Below are positions 1 through 6,630 of a DNA stretch of 8,246 bases, one piece after another (positions within the stretch are counted from its first letter, which is position 1; every line of letters begins with the position of its first letter). The position numbers were made by a program, and so were the translations under genes. The notes below the pieces were generated by a model that had not been told where the DNA came from, made no database searches, and worked only from the letters and a program-made list of their open reading frames with translations. The DNA is from Actinomycetes bacterium (GTDB taxonomy: Bacteria; Actinomycetota; Actinomycetes; JAJYSQ01). Location of the stretch: NCBI GenBank assembly GCA_021793495.1, contig JAJYSQ010000045.1, positions 1-8,246 of the forward strand. Reading direction: 5' to 3'.

Positions 1-1103
1 TCGTGGGCTTGGCTGACCAGGTCGGCCACGACCAGGAAGTACCCGGGGAACCCCATCTGGATGACCACCGAGGTCTCGTACGCGGCCTGGGCGCGACGGT
101 CGTCCGGGACTCCGGCGGGGTACCGACGGGCCAGGCCGATCTCGACCTGCTTGACCAGCCAGGACTGCTCGCTCTCCCCTGTGGGCACCGGGAAGCGCGG
201 CATCAGGTCGGCGCCGATGGCGAACTCCACCCGGCACCGCTGCGCGATCTCCAGGGTCGCGTCGCACGCCTCGGGCAGCTCGGACCAGACACCGCGCATC
301 TCGGCCGGGCTCTTGAGGTAGAAGTCCCGTGCGTCGAAACGGAAGCGGTTCGGGTCCGCCATGGTCTTGCCGGTCTGCACGCACAGCAGCACCTCGTGGG
401 CGTCGGCATCCCCGGGGTAGGTGTAGTGCAGGTCGTTGCTGGCGACCAGCGGCAGGCGCAGCTGGCGAGCCAGCCGCAGCAGGTCCTGCTGATAGCTGCG
501 CTCGATCGCCAAGCCGTGGTCCATCAGCTCGACGTAGTAGTGGTCGGGGCCGAAGATGTCCCGGTAGTCTGCGGCGGCGGCCAGCGCGGCGTCGTACCGG
601 CCCTGCTGGAGCAGGCGGGGGATCTCCCCGGACGGACACCCGGTGGTGGCGATGATCCCGGTTGCGTACCGGGAGAGCAGCTCGCGGTCCATCCGCGGCT
701 TGTAGTAGTACCCCTCCAGGCTGGCCAGGCTGGACAGCCGGAAGAGGTTGTGCATGCCCGCGGTGGTCTCGGCCCACAGCGTGATGTGGGTGTACATCTC
801 CCCCGGGTTCTCCTCACCCCCGGCACCCGTGGAGCCTGACCCGGGGGAACCCAGTCCGACCCTCCGGCGGTCGAACCGGCTGCCCGGTGCGACGTACCCC
901 TCCATGCCGATGATCGGCACGATCCCGGCGGCCTTGGCCTGCTGGTAGAAGTCGAAGGCGCCGTACACGTTGCCGTGGTCGGTGATGGCCAGCGCCGGGG
1001 AACCCATCGCCGCGGCCTCGCGGACCAGGTCGGCGACCCGGGCCGCGCCATCGAGCATCGAGTACTCGGTGTGCACATGCAGGTGGACAAAGGACTGCGG
1101 CAC
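1..1103 (-). CDS. dnaE: DNA polymerase III subunit alpha, DnaE1 type (5' part, runs off window)
   Basis: Replicative DNA polymerase catalytic subunit. Only the first 367 codons are inside the window, covering the N-terminal PHP domain and the start of the polymerase region; the catalytic aspartates lie beyond the edge. The start is GTG at 1103, the only start codon after an in-frame TAG at 1115-1113. The protein opens with VPQSFVHLHVHTEYSMLDGA, the classic DnaE PHP entry. Further family landmarks are TDHGN (42-45), GMEGY (66-70), YTHIT (104-108), TTGCPSGE (153-160), ELMDHG (192-197), ASNDLHY (221-227) and FPGYFLVVADL (352-362). The nine PHP metal-ligand positions known from mycobacterial DnaE1 appear to be kept: H9, H11, D18, H43, E68, H106, C156, D224 and H226. 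This predicts built-in 3'-5' proofreading. A Gly/Ser-rich linker occupies about residues 84-100. Only 9 nt separate it from the upstream hydrolase gene, so it is probably the distal gene of the operon. Confidence 0.97.
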   Translation of the reverse strand, partial: MPQSFVHLHVHTEYSMLDGAARVADLVREAAAMGSPALAITDHGNVYGAFDFYQQAKAAGIVPIIGMEGYVAPGSRFDRRRVGLGSPGSGSTGAGGEENPGEMYTHITLWAETTAGMHNLFRLSSLASLEGYYYKPRMDRELLSRYATGIIATTGCPSGEIPRLLQQGRYDAALAAAADYRDIFGPDHYYVELMDHGLAIERSYQQDLLRLARQLRLPLVASNDLHYTYPGDADAHEVLLCVQTGKTMADPNRFRFDARDFYLKSPAEMRGVWSELPEACDATLEIAQRCRVEFAIGADLMPRFPVPTGESEQSWLVKQVEIGLARRYPAGVPDDRRAQAAYETSVVIQMGFPGYFLVVADLVSQAH

Positions 1104-1112
1104 CCCGCGACT

Positions 1113-1745
1113 CTAGCCGGGATCGACGACACCCCCGGGGCCCACGGGCCCGTCGGACCGGGGCCCGCCGATCCGAGCGAGGAAGCCTCGAGTCAGGGCC
1201 ACCAGCCGCTCGTCGGCGACAGCGTCGAAGTCCGCCAGCCCGGGGTCGGTGAACAAGTGGCCCACCCCCGGGTAGCGGTGCACAGCCAGGGTCATCCCGG
1301 CCGCCCGCGCCGCCGTGACGAACTCAGCGACCTCCGCGGCCGACTCGAACGGGTCGGGGTCGGCCAGGTGCAGCTGAGCCGGTAACCCGAGGACCACGTC
1401 GGACGGCAGCTCGCAGGTGCCGTGCAGCAGCAGCAGCCCACGGGGGCGCACGAGGCTCCGGGGCCGGGCGGCGACCAGCCACCCGGCCAGCCATGCGCCC
1501 ATCGACAGCCCGGCCACCACCAACCCCGGGCCGGTGCCGGTCGCGGCCGCAGCCACCCGCTGCGCCAGGGCCAGCTCACCGACCCGGTCGCGGATGGCGA
1601 ACGCCTCGTCCAGGGTGGCCGCGACCGCTCCGTCGTACAGGTCCGGCAGCAGCACCCGGTGCCCATCGGCACGCCACACCTCGGCCAACGCCTCGACCCC
1701 GGGACGACGGCCGTACACCGAGTGCAGCAGCAGCACGGTGGCCAC
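1113..1745 (-). CDS. Dienelactone hydrolase-like alpha/beta hydrolase
   Basis: A 210-residue protein with the alpha/beta-hydrolase layout of the dienelactone hydrolase family: N-terminal strand VLLLHSVYG (4-12), LLPDLYDG (32-39), nucleophile elbow AGLSMGAW (78-85), strand GLLLLHGT (103-110), acid-bearing loop HLADPDPFE (126-134) and histidine loop YPGVGHLFTDPG (158-169). The likely triad is S81, one of D129/D131 and H163. Classical dienelactone hydrolases use Cys as nucleophile; here it is Ser, so a general esterase or hydrolase role is more likely than true dienelactone cleavage, and the substrate is unknown. The start is GTG at 1745, 3 nt after the TGA of the GNAT gene, without a strong Shine-Dalgarno sequence, as expected for coupled translation. 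The C-terminal 18 residues are a Gly/Pro-rich tail. No signal peptide is seen, so it is cytoplasmic. Confidence 0.85.
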   Translation of the reverse strand: MATVLLLHSVYGRRPGVEALAEVWRADGHRVLLPDLYDGAVAATLDEAFAIRDRVGELALAQRVAAAATGTGPGLVVAGLSMGAWLAGWLVAARPRSLVRPRGLLLLHGTCELPSDVVLGLPAQLHLADPDPFESAAEVAEFVTAARAAGMTLAVHRYPGVGHLFTDPGLADFDAVADERLVALTRGFLARIGGPRSDGPVGPGGVVDPG

Positions 1746-1748
1746 CGG

Positions 1749-2282
1749 TCAGCGCTCGTCCGCGAGGGGTGCCGGCCGCGGGCCGTCGGTCGGGCCCAGG
1801 ATCCGACGCATGTGCCGGTGGTCGATCCCCGCGTCGTCGAACACCGCGCCGTACGCCTGGTACCCCAGACGGTGGTAGAACCCGACGGCCGGCACCTGCG
1901 CCCCCAGGTACACCATGGACAGGCCGAGCCGACGGGCCTGGTCCTCCAAGGCGACGACCAGCAGCGCACCGACCCCACGGCGCCGGTACTCGACCAGCAC
2001 CGCGATCCGACCCAGGTGGGCAACCGGGCCGAGGTCCGGCGACAGCCCCGCGTACCCAGGGGTCTCGGCGACCAGCCGGCCCGTACCCGCCGGCACGTCA
2101 CCGAACCAGGCGAGCACGTGTCGGGCGGCCGCGTCCCGCTCGTCGCGCTCCAGCTCGACCGGCACCTGCTGCTCGGACACGAACACCGCGTGCCGGATGG
2201 CGAAGGCCCGCCCGAGATCGGCGGGGGTGGCCGCCGGACGCACCCGGACGGTGGGCTCGGGGTCCGGCGTGCCTCCCGTCAC
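1749..2282 (-). CDS. GNAT family N-acetyltransferase (YjcF/ElaA-like)
   Basis: A 177-residue single-domain GNAT protein. The early segment IRHAVFVSEQQVPVELERDE (29-48) is typical of YjcF/ElaA-like acetyltransferases. Strand beta-4, HLGRIAVLVEYR (89-100), leads into the acetyl-CoA pyrophosphate loop R100-R-R-G-V-G105. AVGFYHRLGYQAYG (132-145) is the usual C-terminal GNAT signature, followed by FDDAGIDHRHMRR (148-160), a common ending in this subgroup. The acceptor substrate cannot be deduced. The start is GTG at 2282, 13 nt after the rluD stop, preceded by a G-rich run that may act as a weak ribosome binding site. The first 12 residues (Thr/Gly/Pro-rich) may be partly spurious. It is the middle gene of a packed minus-strand run, between rluD and a hydrolase gene. 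Confidence 0.9.
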   Translation of the reverse strand: MTGGTPDPEPTVRVRPAATPADLGRAFAIRHAVFVSEQQVPVELERDERDAAARHVLAWFGDVPAGTGRLVAETPGYAGLSPDLGPVAHLGRIAVLVEYRRRGVGALLVVALEDQARRLGLSMVYLGAQVPAVGFYHRLGYQAYGAVFDDAGIDHRHMRRILGPTDGPRPAPLADER

Positions 2283-2295
2283 CCCGCGCCCCCGG

Positions 2296-3285
2296 TCATC
2301 TCGCGCCCTCGGTCATGGCCCGTACCGTGGCCAGCGCGCCGGACAGGTCCTCGGGGTACTCGCTGGCGAACTGCACCCACTGGCCGCTGGCCGGGTGGGC
2401 GAAGCCGAGCCGGACGGCGTGCAGCCACTGACGAGTCAACCCCAACCGGGCCGCGAGCTGCGGGTCGGCTCCGTAGAGCAGGTCGCCGACGCACGGATGG
2501 TGCACCGCCGACAGGTGCACCCGGATCTGGTGGGTGCGTCCGGTCTCCAGCCGGACCTCGAGCAGGCTGGCCGACCAGAACGCCTCGAGGGTCGCGTAGT
2601 GGGTCACCGACGGCTTGCCCCCGGCTCGCACGGCAAACCGGAAGTCGTGCACCGGGTGCCGATCGATCGGGGCGTCGATCGTCCCACGCGAGGGGTCAGG
2701 GTGTCCCTGCGCCAGCGCGTGATAGCGCTTGTCCACCTCCCGCGTACGGAATGCCTGCTTGAGCACGGTGTACGCACGCTCGGACTTCGCCACCACCATC
2801 AGCCCGCTGGTCCCCACGTCCAACCGGTGGACCACGCCCGCACGCTCGGGCGGACCCGAGGTCGCCACTCGGTACCCGGCCGCAGCCAGGCCACCGACCA
2901 CGGTCGGACCGGTCCAGCCCGGGCTGGGGTGGGCGGCGACCCCGACCGGTTTGTCCACGACCACGATCTCGTCGTCATCGTGGACCACGCGCAGACCGGC
3001 GACGAGGGTCAGCGCCGGGGCGAGGTGGTCCGGGGCCGGCAGGTGCACCTGCAGCCAGGCTCCGGGGACCAGCCTCTCGGACTTCGCCGGGACGACACCG
3101 TCGACCAGCACCCGCCCGTCGGCCACCAGATCCACGGCACGGGCCCGGGACAGCCCGAGCAGCCGGGCGAGCGCCACGTCCACCCGCTGGCCGGCCAACC
3201 CGTCAGGCACCGGCAGGCTCCGGACGTCGCCGCTGGGCAGGCCGGCGCTGGGCACGACAGGGACCGGTTCGGAAGCGGGGCTCAC
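2296..3285 (-). CDS. rluD: Ribosomal large subunit pseudouridine synthase, RluD/RluA family
   Basis: Converts uridines to pseudouridine in 23S rRNA (RluD of E. coli acts in helix 69); the exact target uridines are inferred by family only. The 329 residues comprise an N-terminal S4 RNA-binding domain (about 31-80, with [20 protein letters not shown]) and a PsiSynth_2 catalytic domain (about 100-300). Landmarks are [12 protein letters not shown] (109-120), the catalytic motif [13 protein letters not shown] (151-163) with nucleophilic D156, KRYHALAQG (186-194), [18 protein letters not shown] (241-258) and [11 protein letters not shown] (262-272). The start chosen is GTG at 3285, 24 nt after the lspA stop. 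The first 23 residues are Pro/Ser-rich and an internal GTG at codon 26 is an alternative. Length and domain order are normal. The lspA-rluD pairing is a common bacterial arrangement. Confidence 0.96.
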   Translation of the reverse strand: MSPASEPVPVVPSAGLPSGDVRSLPVPDGLAGQRVDVALARLLGLSRARAVDLVADGRVLVDGVVPAKSERLVPGAWLQVHLPAPDHLAPALTLVAGLRVVHDDDEIVVVDKPVGVAAHPSPGWTGPTVVGGLAAAGYRVATSGPPERAGVVHRLDVGTSGLMVVAKSERAYTVLKQAFRTREVDKRYHALAQGHPDPSRGTIDAPIDRHPVHDFRFAVRAGGKPSVTHYATLEAFWSASLLEVRLETGRTHQIRVHLSAVHHPCVGDLLYGADPQLAARLGLTRQWLHAVRLGFAHPASGQWVQFASEYPEDLSGALATVRAMTEGAR

Positions 3286-3309
3286 CCGGGTGAGTATCGC
3301 GCCTGCCGG

Positions 3310-3852
3310 CTACCGGTCCGACCGCGAGCCGTCCAGGCCACGGCCGGTCAGGGTGATCACGACCAGCAGCACCGCGCCGGTCACGATCGCGGAGTCGGCC
3401 AGGTTGAACACCGGCCAGTGCGGCAGCTGCAGGAAGTCCACCACCCAGCCGCGGAACGGGCCCGGTGACCGCACCAGCCGGTCGGTGAGGTTGCCCATCG
3501 CCCCCCCGAGCACCAGCCCGAGGGCCACGGCCCACCCGCGGCTGCGCAGCCGGCGAGCCGTACGGATGACCAGACCGACCACGACCACGGCGACCAGGCT
3601 GAACACCACGGTCATGCCGGTCGCGATGCTGAACGCGGCTCCCGGGTTGCGGAACAAGTCCAGCTGCAGCACGCCGGGGACCACGACCGCGGGCACCCCC
3701 GGGGTCAGGAACGCGACCGCTGCCACCTTGGTCAGCTGGTCGAGCAGGTAGACGGTCGCCGCGACCACCACGAACAGGCCGATGCGCCGAGGCGGGGGGG
3801 CGGGGTCGGCGTCGCTCAGCGACGCTCCTCTCGTTGCTTGCACGGTACGCAC
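3310..3852 (-). CDS. lspA: Lipoprotein signal peptidase (signal peptidase II)
   Basis: Membrane aspartic protease that cleaves the signal peptide of diacylglyceryl-modified prolipoproteins before the lipobox Cys. In the 180-residue frame, four hydrophobic segments are visible (about 24-46, 81-97, 107-121, 153-170). Family motifs are LLDQLTK (36-42), RNPGAAFS (68-75), GGAMGNLTDRL (116-126), VVDFLQL (137-143) and PVFNLADSAI (147-156). The catalytic pair is D124 and D153. The extent given uses the most upstream GTG (3852), which overlaps the dksA end by 37 nt; GTG at 3843 is also possible. Neither has a Shine-Dalgarno sequence. A strong AGAGGAG (3831-3825) lies downstream of both and 5 nt before an in-frame CTG at 3819 that overlaps the dksA stop, so the true protein may be 169 residues. 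Function is certain; the start is not. Confidence 0.96.
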   Translation of the reverse strand: MRTVQATRGASLSDADPAPPPRRIGLFVVVAATVYLLDQLTKVAAVAFLTPGVPAVVVPGVLQLDLFRNPGAAFSIATGMTVVFSLVAVVVVGLVIRTARRLRSRGWAVALGLVLGGAMGNLTDRLVRSPGPFRGWVVDFLQLPHWPVFNLADSAIVTGAVLLVVITLTGRGLDGSRSDR

Positions 3853-4478
3853 AGGGTCGCACGGGGGAACACCTTCAGGCGCGCCTTGCCGATGGGGCGC
3901 CCACAGCTCTCGCAGATGCCGTACGTGCCGTCCTCGATGCGTTCCAGCGCCCGCTCCGCCTGAGCCAGCATGCCCCGGGCGTTGTTGGCCAGCGACATCT
4001 CCTGCTCGCGCTCGAAGGTCTTCGTGCCCGCGTCGGCCTGGTCGTCACCGGCGCCGTCGTTGGACTCGCGTACCAGCTCGGCCAGCCCAGACTCGGCGGC
4101 CGCCACCTCCCCGCGCAGCGACGCGACCTCGGCCGTCAGGTCGGCCCGCACCTGTGACAGCTCCTCGGCAGTCCACGGTTGCTCGTCCTCGCGGACGGCC
4201 AGCAGGACCGGGTCGCCCGCTGCAGTCGACCCGGCGGTCGGCGCCGCCGTCGTGGCCGGTGCCTTCCCAGCCGAGCGGGTGCCAGCCGAGCGGGTGCCAG
4301 CCGAGCGGGTGCCAGCTCGGCCGGACGCCGAGGAGGCGGTCGCGGTCTCCCGCTTCGCCTTCGGAGCCGGTGCCACTGCTTCGGCAACCGGTGCGTCGGC
4401 GGCGGGAACCTCAGGGGCGGGGACCTCAGGGGCGGGTCGCCGGGACCGGGCCGCAGGCCTCCGCGTGGACTCGACCAT
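3816..4478 (-). CDS. DksA/TraR family C4 zinc-finger protein with long disordered N-terminal tail
   Basis: A 220-residue protein. The C-terminal half is DksA/TraR-like: a predicted helical region (103-183) with TAEVASLRGEVAAAESGLAELVRE split over its first helix, then NNARGMLAQAERALERIEDG (165-184), then a zinc finger, YGICESCGRPIGKARLKVF ending in CVPC, with ligands C189, C192, C210 and C213. Family members bind RNA polymerase through the secondary channel or, in some actinobacteria, act as transcription modulators; this protein's target is not visible. The N-terminal 90 residues are Ala/Pro/Thr/Arg/Lys-rich, low complexity, and include APEVP repeats (about 16-26) and three GTRSA repeats (56-70). 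The start is ATG at 4478, chosen because GGAGGGGAG precedes it by 4 nt and a promoter lies just upstream; an in-frame extension to 4559 would run back through that promoter. The protein's start probably opens the operon dksA-lspA-rluD and beyond. Confidence 0.93.
   Translation of the reverse strand: MVESTRRPAARSRRPAPEVPAPEVPAADAPVAEAVAPAPKAKRETATASSASGRAGTRSAGTRSAGTRSAGKAPATTAAPTAGSTAAGDPVLLAVREDEQPWTAEELSQVRADLTAEVASLRGEVAAAESGLAELVRESNDGAGDDQADAGTKTFEREQEMSLANNARGMLAQAERALERIEDGTYGICESCGRPIGKARLKVFPRATLCVPCKQREERR
4270..4314. repeat. Three perfect 15-bp tandem repeats inside the DksA/TraR gene
   Basis: GCCGAGCGGGTGCCA occurs three times head to tail (4270-4284, 4285-4299, 4300-4314) without a mismatch. 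On the coding (minus) strand it encodes GTRSA three times in the disordered N-terminal tail. Identical codons in all copies point to recent slippage, and the 15-bp unit keeps the frame. Confidence 0.95.
4408..4437. repeat. 15-bp tandem duplication inside the DksA/TraR gene
   Basis: ACCTCAGGGGCGGGG (4408-4422) is followed directly by the same 15-mer with one difference at its last base (4423-4437). It encodes the doubled PAPEV element near residues 16-25 of the disordered tail. Confidence 0.85.
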
Positions 4479-4482
4479 CCGG

Positions 4483-4491
4483 CTCCCCTCC
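4483..4491 (-). promoter_or_regulatory. Strong ribosome binding site of the DksA/TraR gene
   Basis: The minus strand reads GGAGGGGAG, 4 nt before ATG at 4478. This decides the start codon of the zinc-finger gene against an upstream in-frame start at 4559. It is among the best Shine-Dalgarno matches on the minus strand of this window. Confidence 0.75.
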
Positions 4492-4523
4492 ACAGCACGA
4501 TCTTCCCTCGGGACGTCCGGGCA

Positions 4524-4552
4524 GGATAGGGCCACCGGTCGGGCGGGACAAC
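4524..4552 (-). promoter_or_regulatory. Probable sigma-70-type promoter of the dksA-lspA-rluD unit
   Basis: On the minus strand a -35-like TTGTCC (4552-4547) and a -10-like TATCCT (4529-4524) are separated by exactly 17 bp. Transcription would begin near 4517, giving a leader of about 39 nt that contains the GGAGGGGAG ribosome binding site. It lies in the only sizeable minus-strand gap (90 nt, 4479-4568) between gatD and the DksA-like gene. No terminator hairpin followed by a T-run is visible in the gap, so read-through from gatD is possible. This is a motif-based call. Confidence 0.55.
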
Positions 4553-4568
4553 GCGGCACGCCGGCCGC

Positions 4569-5318
4569 TCACCCGGCGGCCGATCCCAGCACGGCGGTCA
4601 ACCGTTCGCGGCGCAGCCGCTCGGGCAGCGTGTCGTCCAGCGGGGCCAGGGTCCCGAGCACCAGTCCGAGCAGGTGGTCGGCAAACGCGGCGTTGCGGGC
4701 CAGGACCGGCCCGTGCAGGTAGGTCCCGTACACCCGCCCTTGGCGTACGCCTTCGGTGCCCTCCCCGTTGCCCGCACCGCGAACCACCCGACCGAGCGGT
4801 TCTGCCAGCGGGCCCCGGGTGGTGCCGCCACCATGGTTCTCGTACCCGGACAGCAGCGGCACGTGCAGCCCAGGGTCGGCCTCGACCACGAGCTCGCCCA
4901 CCGCGCGCCGAGGCATCCGGGTCGAGGTGGCATCGATGATCCCGAGCCCCGGGACGTCCGCCCCGCCGGCGACGAACCGCTCCCCGAGCATCTGCACCCC
5001 GGCGCACACGGCCAGCAGCACGGCGCCGGAGGCTGCGGCCGCGGCCAGGCCTCCATCCTCGGCCAGCGCCGCGACGGCGCTGGACTGGGCCGCGTCCTCC
5101 CCACCGCCGAGCACGTACAGGTCGCCCTGGCTCGGCACCGGGGCCAACGGCGCGACCTCGACCACCTCGACCTCGACCCCCCGAGCTCGCGCCCGAGCCG
5201 CGAGCACCAGGACGTTGCCCCGGTCCCCGTAGGTACCGAGCAGCTCGGGGTAGACCGAGACCAGGCGCAGCCGGTCACCCGGGCGGGGGTCCAGGCGGCC
5301 CACGGTCTGCTCAGCCAT
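4569..5318 (-). CDS. gatD: Lipid II isoglutaminyl synthase, glutamine amidotransferase subunit GatD
   Basis: The glutaminase half of the MurT-GatD complex, which amidates the alpha-carboxyl of D-Glu in lipid II to D-isoglutamine. The 249 residues form a class I (triad-type, CobB/CobQ-like) amidotransferase: VSVYPELLGTYGDRGNVLVL (20-39), DLYVLGGGEDAAQ (66-78), the nucleophile elbow VLLAVCAGVQMLG (100-112) with C105, GLGIIDATST (124-133), LLSGYENHGGGTTRG (155-169), and YGTYLHGPVLARNAAFADHL (197-216) with catalytic H202. The third catalytic residue is known to be supplied by MurT in this family. The start chosen is ATG at 5318, overlapping the murT stop by 8 nt; an in-frame ATG at 5327 would add three residues. 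Neither has a clear Shine-Dalgarno sequence, which suggests coupling to murT translation. The stop is at 4569, 90 nt before the DksA-like gene. Confidence 0.95.
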   Translation of the reverse strand: MAEQTVGRLDPRPGDRLRLVSVYPELLGTYGDRGNVLVLAARARARGVEVEVVEVAPLAPVPSQGDLYVLGGGEDAAQSSAVAALAEDGGLAAAAASGAVLLAVCAGVQMLGERFVAGGADVPGLGIIDATSTRMPRRAVGELVVEADPGLHVPLLSGYENHGGGTTRGPLAEPLGRVVRGAGNGEGTEGVRQGRVYGTYLHGPVLARNAAFADHLLGLVLGTLAPLDDTLPERLRRERLTAVLGSAAG

Positions 5319-6630
5319 GGTGAGCATCCGGCGTGCTGGCGGCCGGCGTGCTGGCGGTGCCGCGTCCCCCGGCGGCGGCCAGCGCGTCGTCGAACGCTGT
5401 GTAGTTGGCCAGGACGTCGACCAGCGAGCCCGGGCCCAACCGGCGGGCCGCCTCGGCGACCCCGCCGTCGACGATCTCCAGCTCCACGCCGGCGTAGGCC
5501 AGCCGGACCGCCACGTCAGCCCGGCGGTCCCCCGCGACCAGCACATGCCGACCGCCCAGCGCCTCGAACGGCACGTCCCACAGCCACGAGGGGTCTCGGC
5601 CGTCCGCAGCCCGGGCGTTCACCGCGACCACCACCGTCGGGCACTCGGCCGGCGGGCGCAGCAGATCCAGGGCCACGGCCCACCCGGCCGGGTTCTTCGC
5701 CAGCAGCAGCCGCAGCGCCCGGCCAGCCAGGTCGACGCGAGCGTACCGGCCAGCGATCTCGCGGACCCGGGCCATCGCCGCGGCCGCCTCGTCGACCGCC
5801 ACCCCCATCTGCGCCGCGGCCGCCACGGCGATCAGCGCGTTGGACTGGTTGACCCTTCCCGGCAGCGACAGGTCCAGCCGGTGCTTGCGGCCGTCCGGGT
5901 CGCGTACGTAGGTGCCGGCGTCGCCCCCGTCTCGTCCGGGATCATCGACCAGGCGCCATCCGACCTGCGGGCGCCGGAAGCCGCACCGGCAGGAGTACTC
6001 CTGCCCAACCCGGGCCAGCAGCCTGGAGCACGCCGGGCACAGCACCGAGTCGGCTCGCCAGGCCTGTCCGGCGGCCACCCACGCCACCCGGTCGGCCCCC
6101 ATCGCAGCCCAGGCCACATGCGGGTCGTCCGCGTTGGCGACCACCACCGAGCCGGAGCGGGGCACGGCCAGCGCCGCTCGCCACCGGTGGGCCAGCAGGG
6201 CCACCTCCCCCACCCGGTCGAGCTGGTCACGGCTGAGGTTGAGCAGCACGACCACGCGAGGGTCGACCGCCGCGACCACGGTGGGCAGCCATGGCTCGTC
6301 GACCTCCAGCGCGGCCAACGGTGCGTCCACGTCCCGGGCCAGGCAGGCGACCAGCCCGGTCGGCATGTTGGCGCCGCGGTCGTTGTGCGCGACCATCCCG
6401 TGGGTGCGCAGCGCCTCGGCGAGCAGCCGGGTGGTCGTGGTCTTCCCGTTGGTCCCGCTGACCACCGCGCTGCGCCGACCCCGGGCCAGGCGGGACAGGG
6501 CCTGCGGGTCCAGGACCAGCGCCACGCGGCCGCTGATCGTCGTCCCGTTACCGCGTCGAGCGGCTCGGGACAGGCCTCCGGCCATCCCGCCGGCCAGCAG
6601 GGCGAGCCGGGTGCGCACGGGCAGCCTCAC
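5311..6630 (-). CDS. murT: Lipid II isoglutaminyl synthase, Mur-ligase-like subunit MurT
   Basis: The ATP-dependent half of the lipid II amidation complex. The 439 residues comprise an N-terminal stretch (TTISGRVALVLDPQALSRLA, 30-49), the Mur ligase ATP-binding domain with P-loop GTNGKTTTT (59-67), NDRGANMPTGL (83-93), the acidic EVDEPWLP (109-116) and LLNLSRDQLDR (129-139). A family-typical zinc ribbon is inserted with C198, C201, C214 and C216. LPGRVNQSNALIAVAAA (256-272) follows, then the C-terminal DUF1727 domain (about 310-415) with LLLAKNPAGW (308-317), DGRDPSWLWDVPFE (343-356) and VLANYTAF (406-413). The tail is low complexity and contains a 15-bp duplication. The start is GTG at 6630, sharing a GTGA overlap with the TGA of the DUF167 gene; the 3' end overlaps gatD. 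Everything expected of a functional MurT is present. Confidence 0.96.
   Translation of the reverse strand: MRLPVRTRLALLAGGMAGGLSRAARRGNGTTISGRVALVLDPQALSRLARGRRSAVVSGTNGKTTTTRLLAEALRTHGMVAHNDRGANMPTGLVACLARDVDAPLAALEVDEPWLPTVVAAVDPRVVVLLNLSRDQLDRVGEVALLAHRWRAALAVPRSGSVVVANADDPHVAWAAMGADRVAWVAAGQAWRADSVLCPACSRLLARVGQEYSCRCGFRRPQVGWRLVDDPGRDGGDAGTYVRDPDGRKHRLDLSLPGRVNQSNALIAVAAAAQMGVAVDEAAAAMARVREIAGRYARVDLAGRALRLLLAKNPAGWAVALDLLRPPAECPTVVVAVNARAADGRDPSWLWDVPFEALGGRHVLVAGDRRADVAVRLAYAGVELEIVDGGVAEAARRLGPGSLVDVLANYTAFDDALAAAGGRGTASTPAASTPDAHHG
5328..5357. repeat. Perfect 15-bp tandem duplication at the murT 3' end
   Basis: CCGGCGTGCTGGCGG is present twice in succession (5328-5342, 5343-5357). 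It encodes the doubled ASTP element in the low-complexity C-terminal tail of MurT, directly before the region where the gatD start overlaps murT, and keeps the reading frame. Confidence 0.9.

Noticed and set aside
1101..1115. Possible fusion or read-through: the hydrolase gene and dnaE share one frame, separated only by a TAG and three sense codons.
   Set aside because: dnaE starts exactly at its conserved N-terminus with a GTG, and the hydrolase is complete before the TAG. There is no sign of a stop-codon-recoding element, so simple tandem genes explain it.
1422..3468. Very long plus-strand open frames across the rluD, GNAT and hydrolase genes (for example 1422-2762 and 1915-3468).
   Set aside because: They are antisense or out-of-frame shadows caused by the high GC content. 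Their translations are Arg/Pro/Gly-rich without any family motif, whereas the minus-strand frames carry clear catalytic motifs.
4479..4568. Terminator after gatD in the gap before the DksA-like gene.
   Set aside because: I looked for a GC-rich hairpin followed by a T-run on the minus strand and found none, so only the promoter is annotated.
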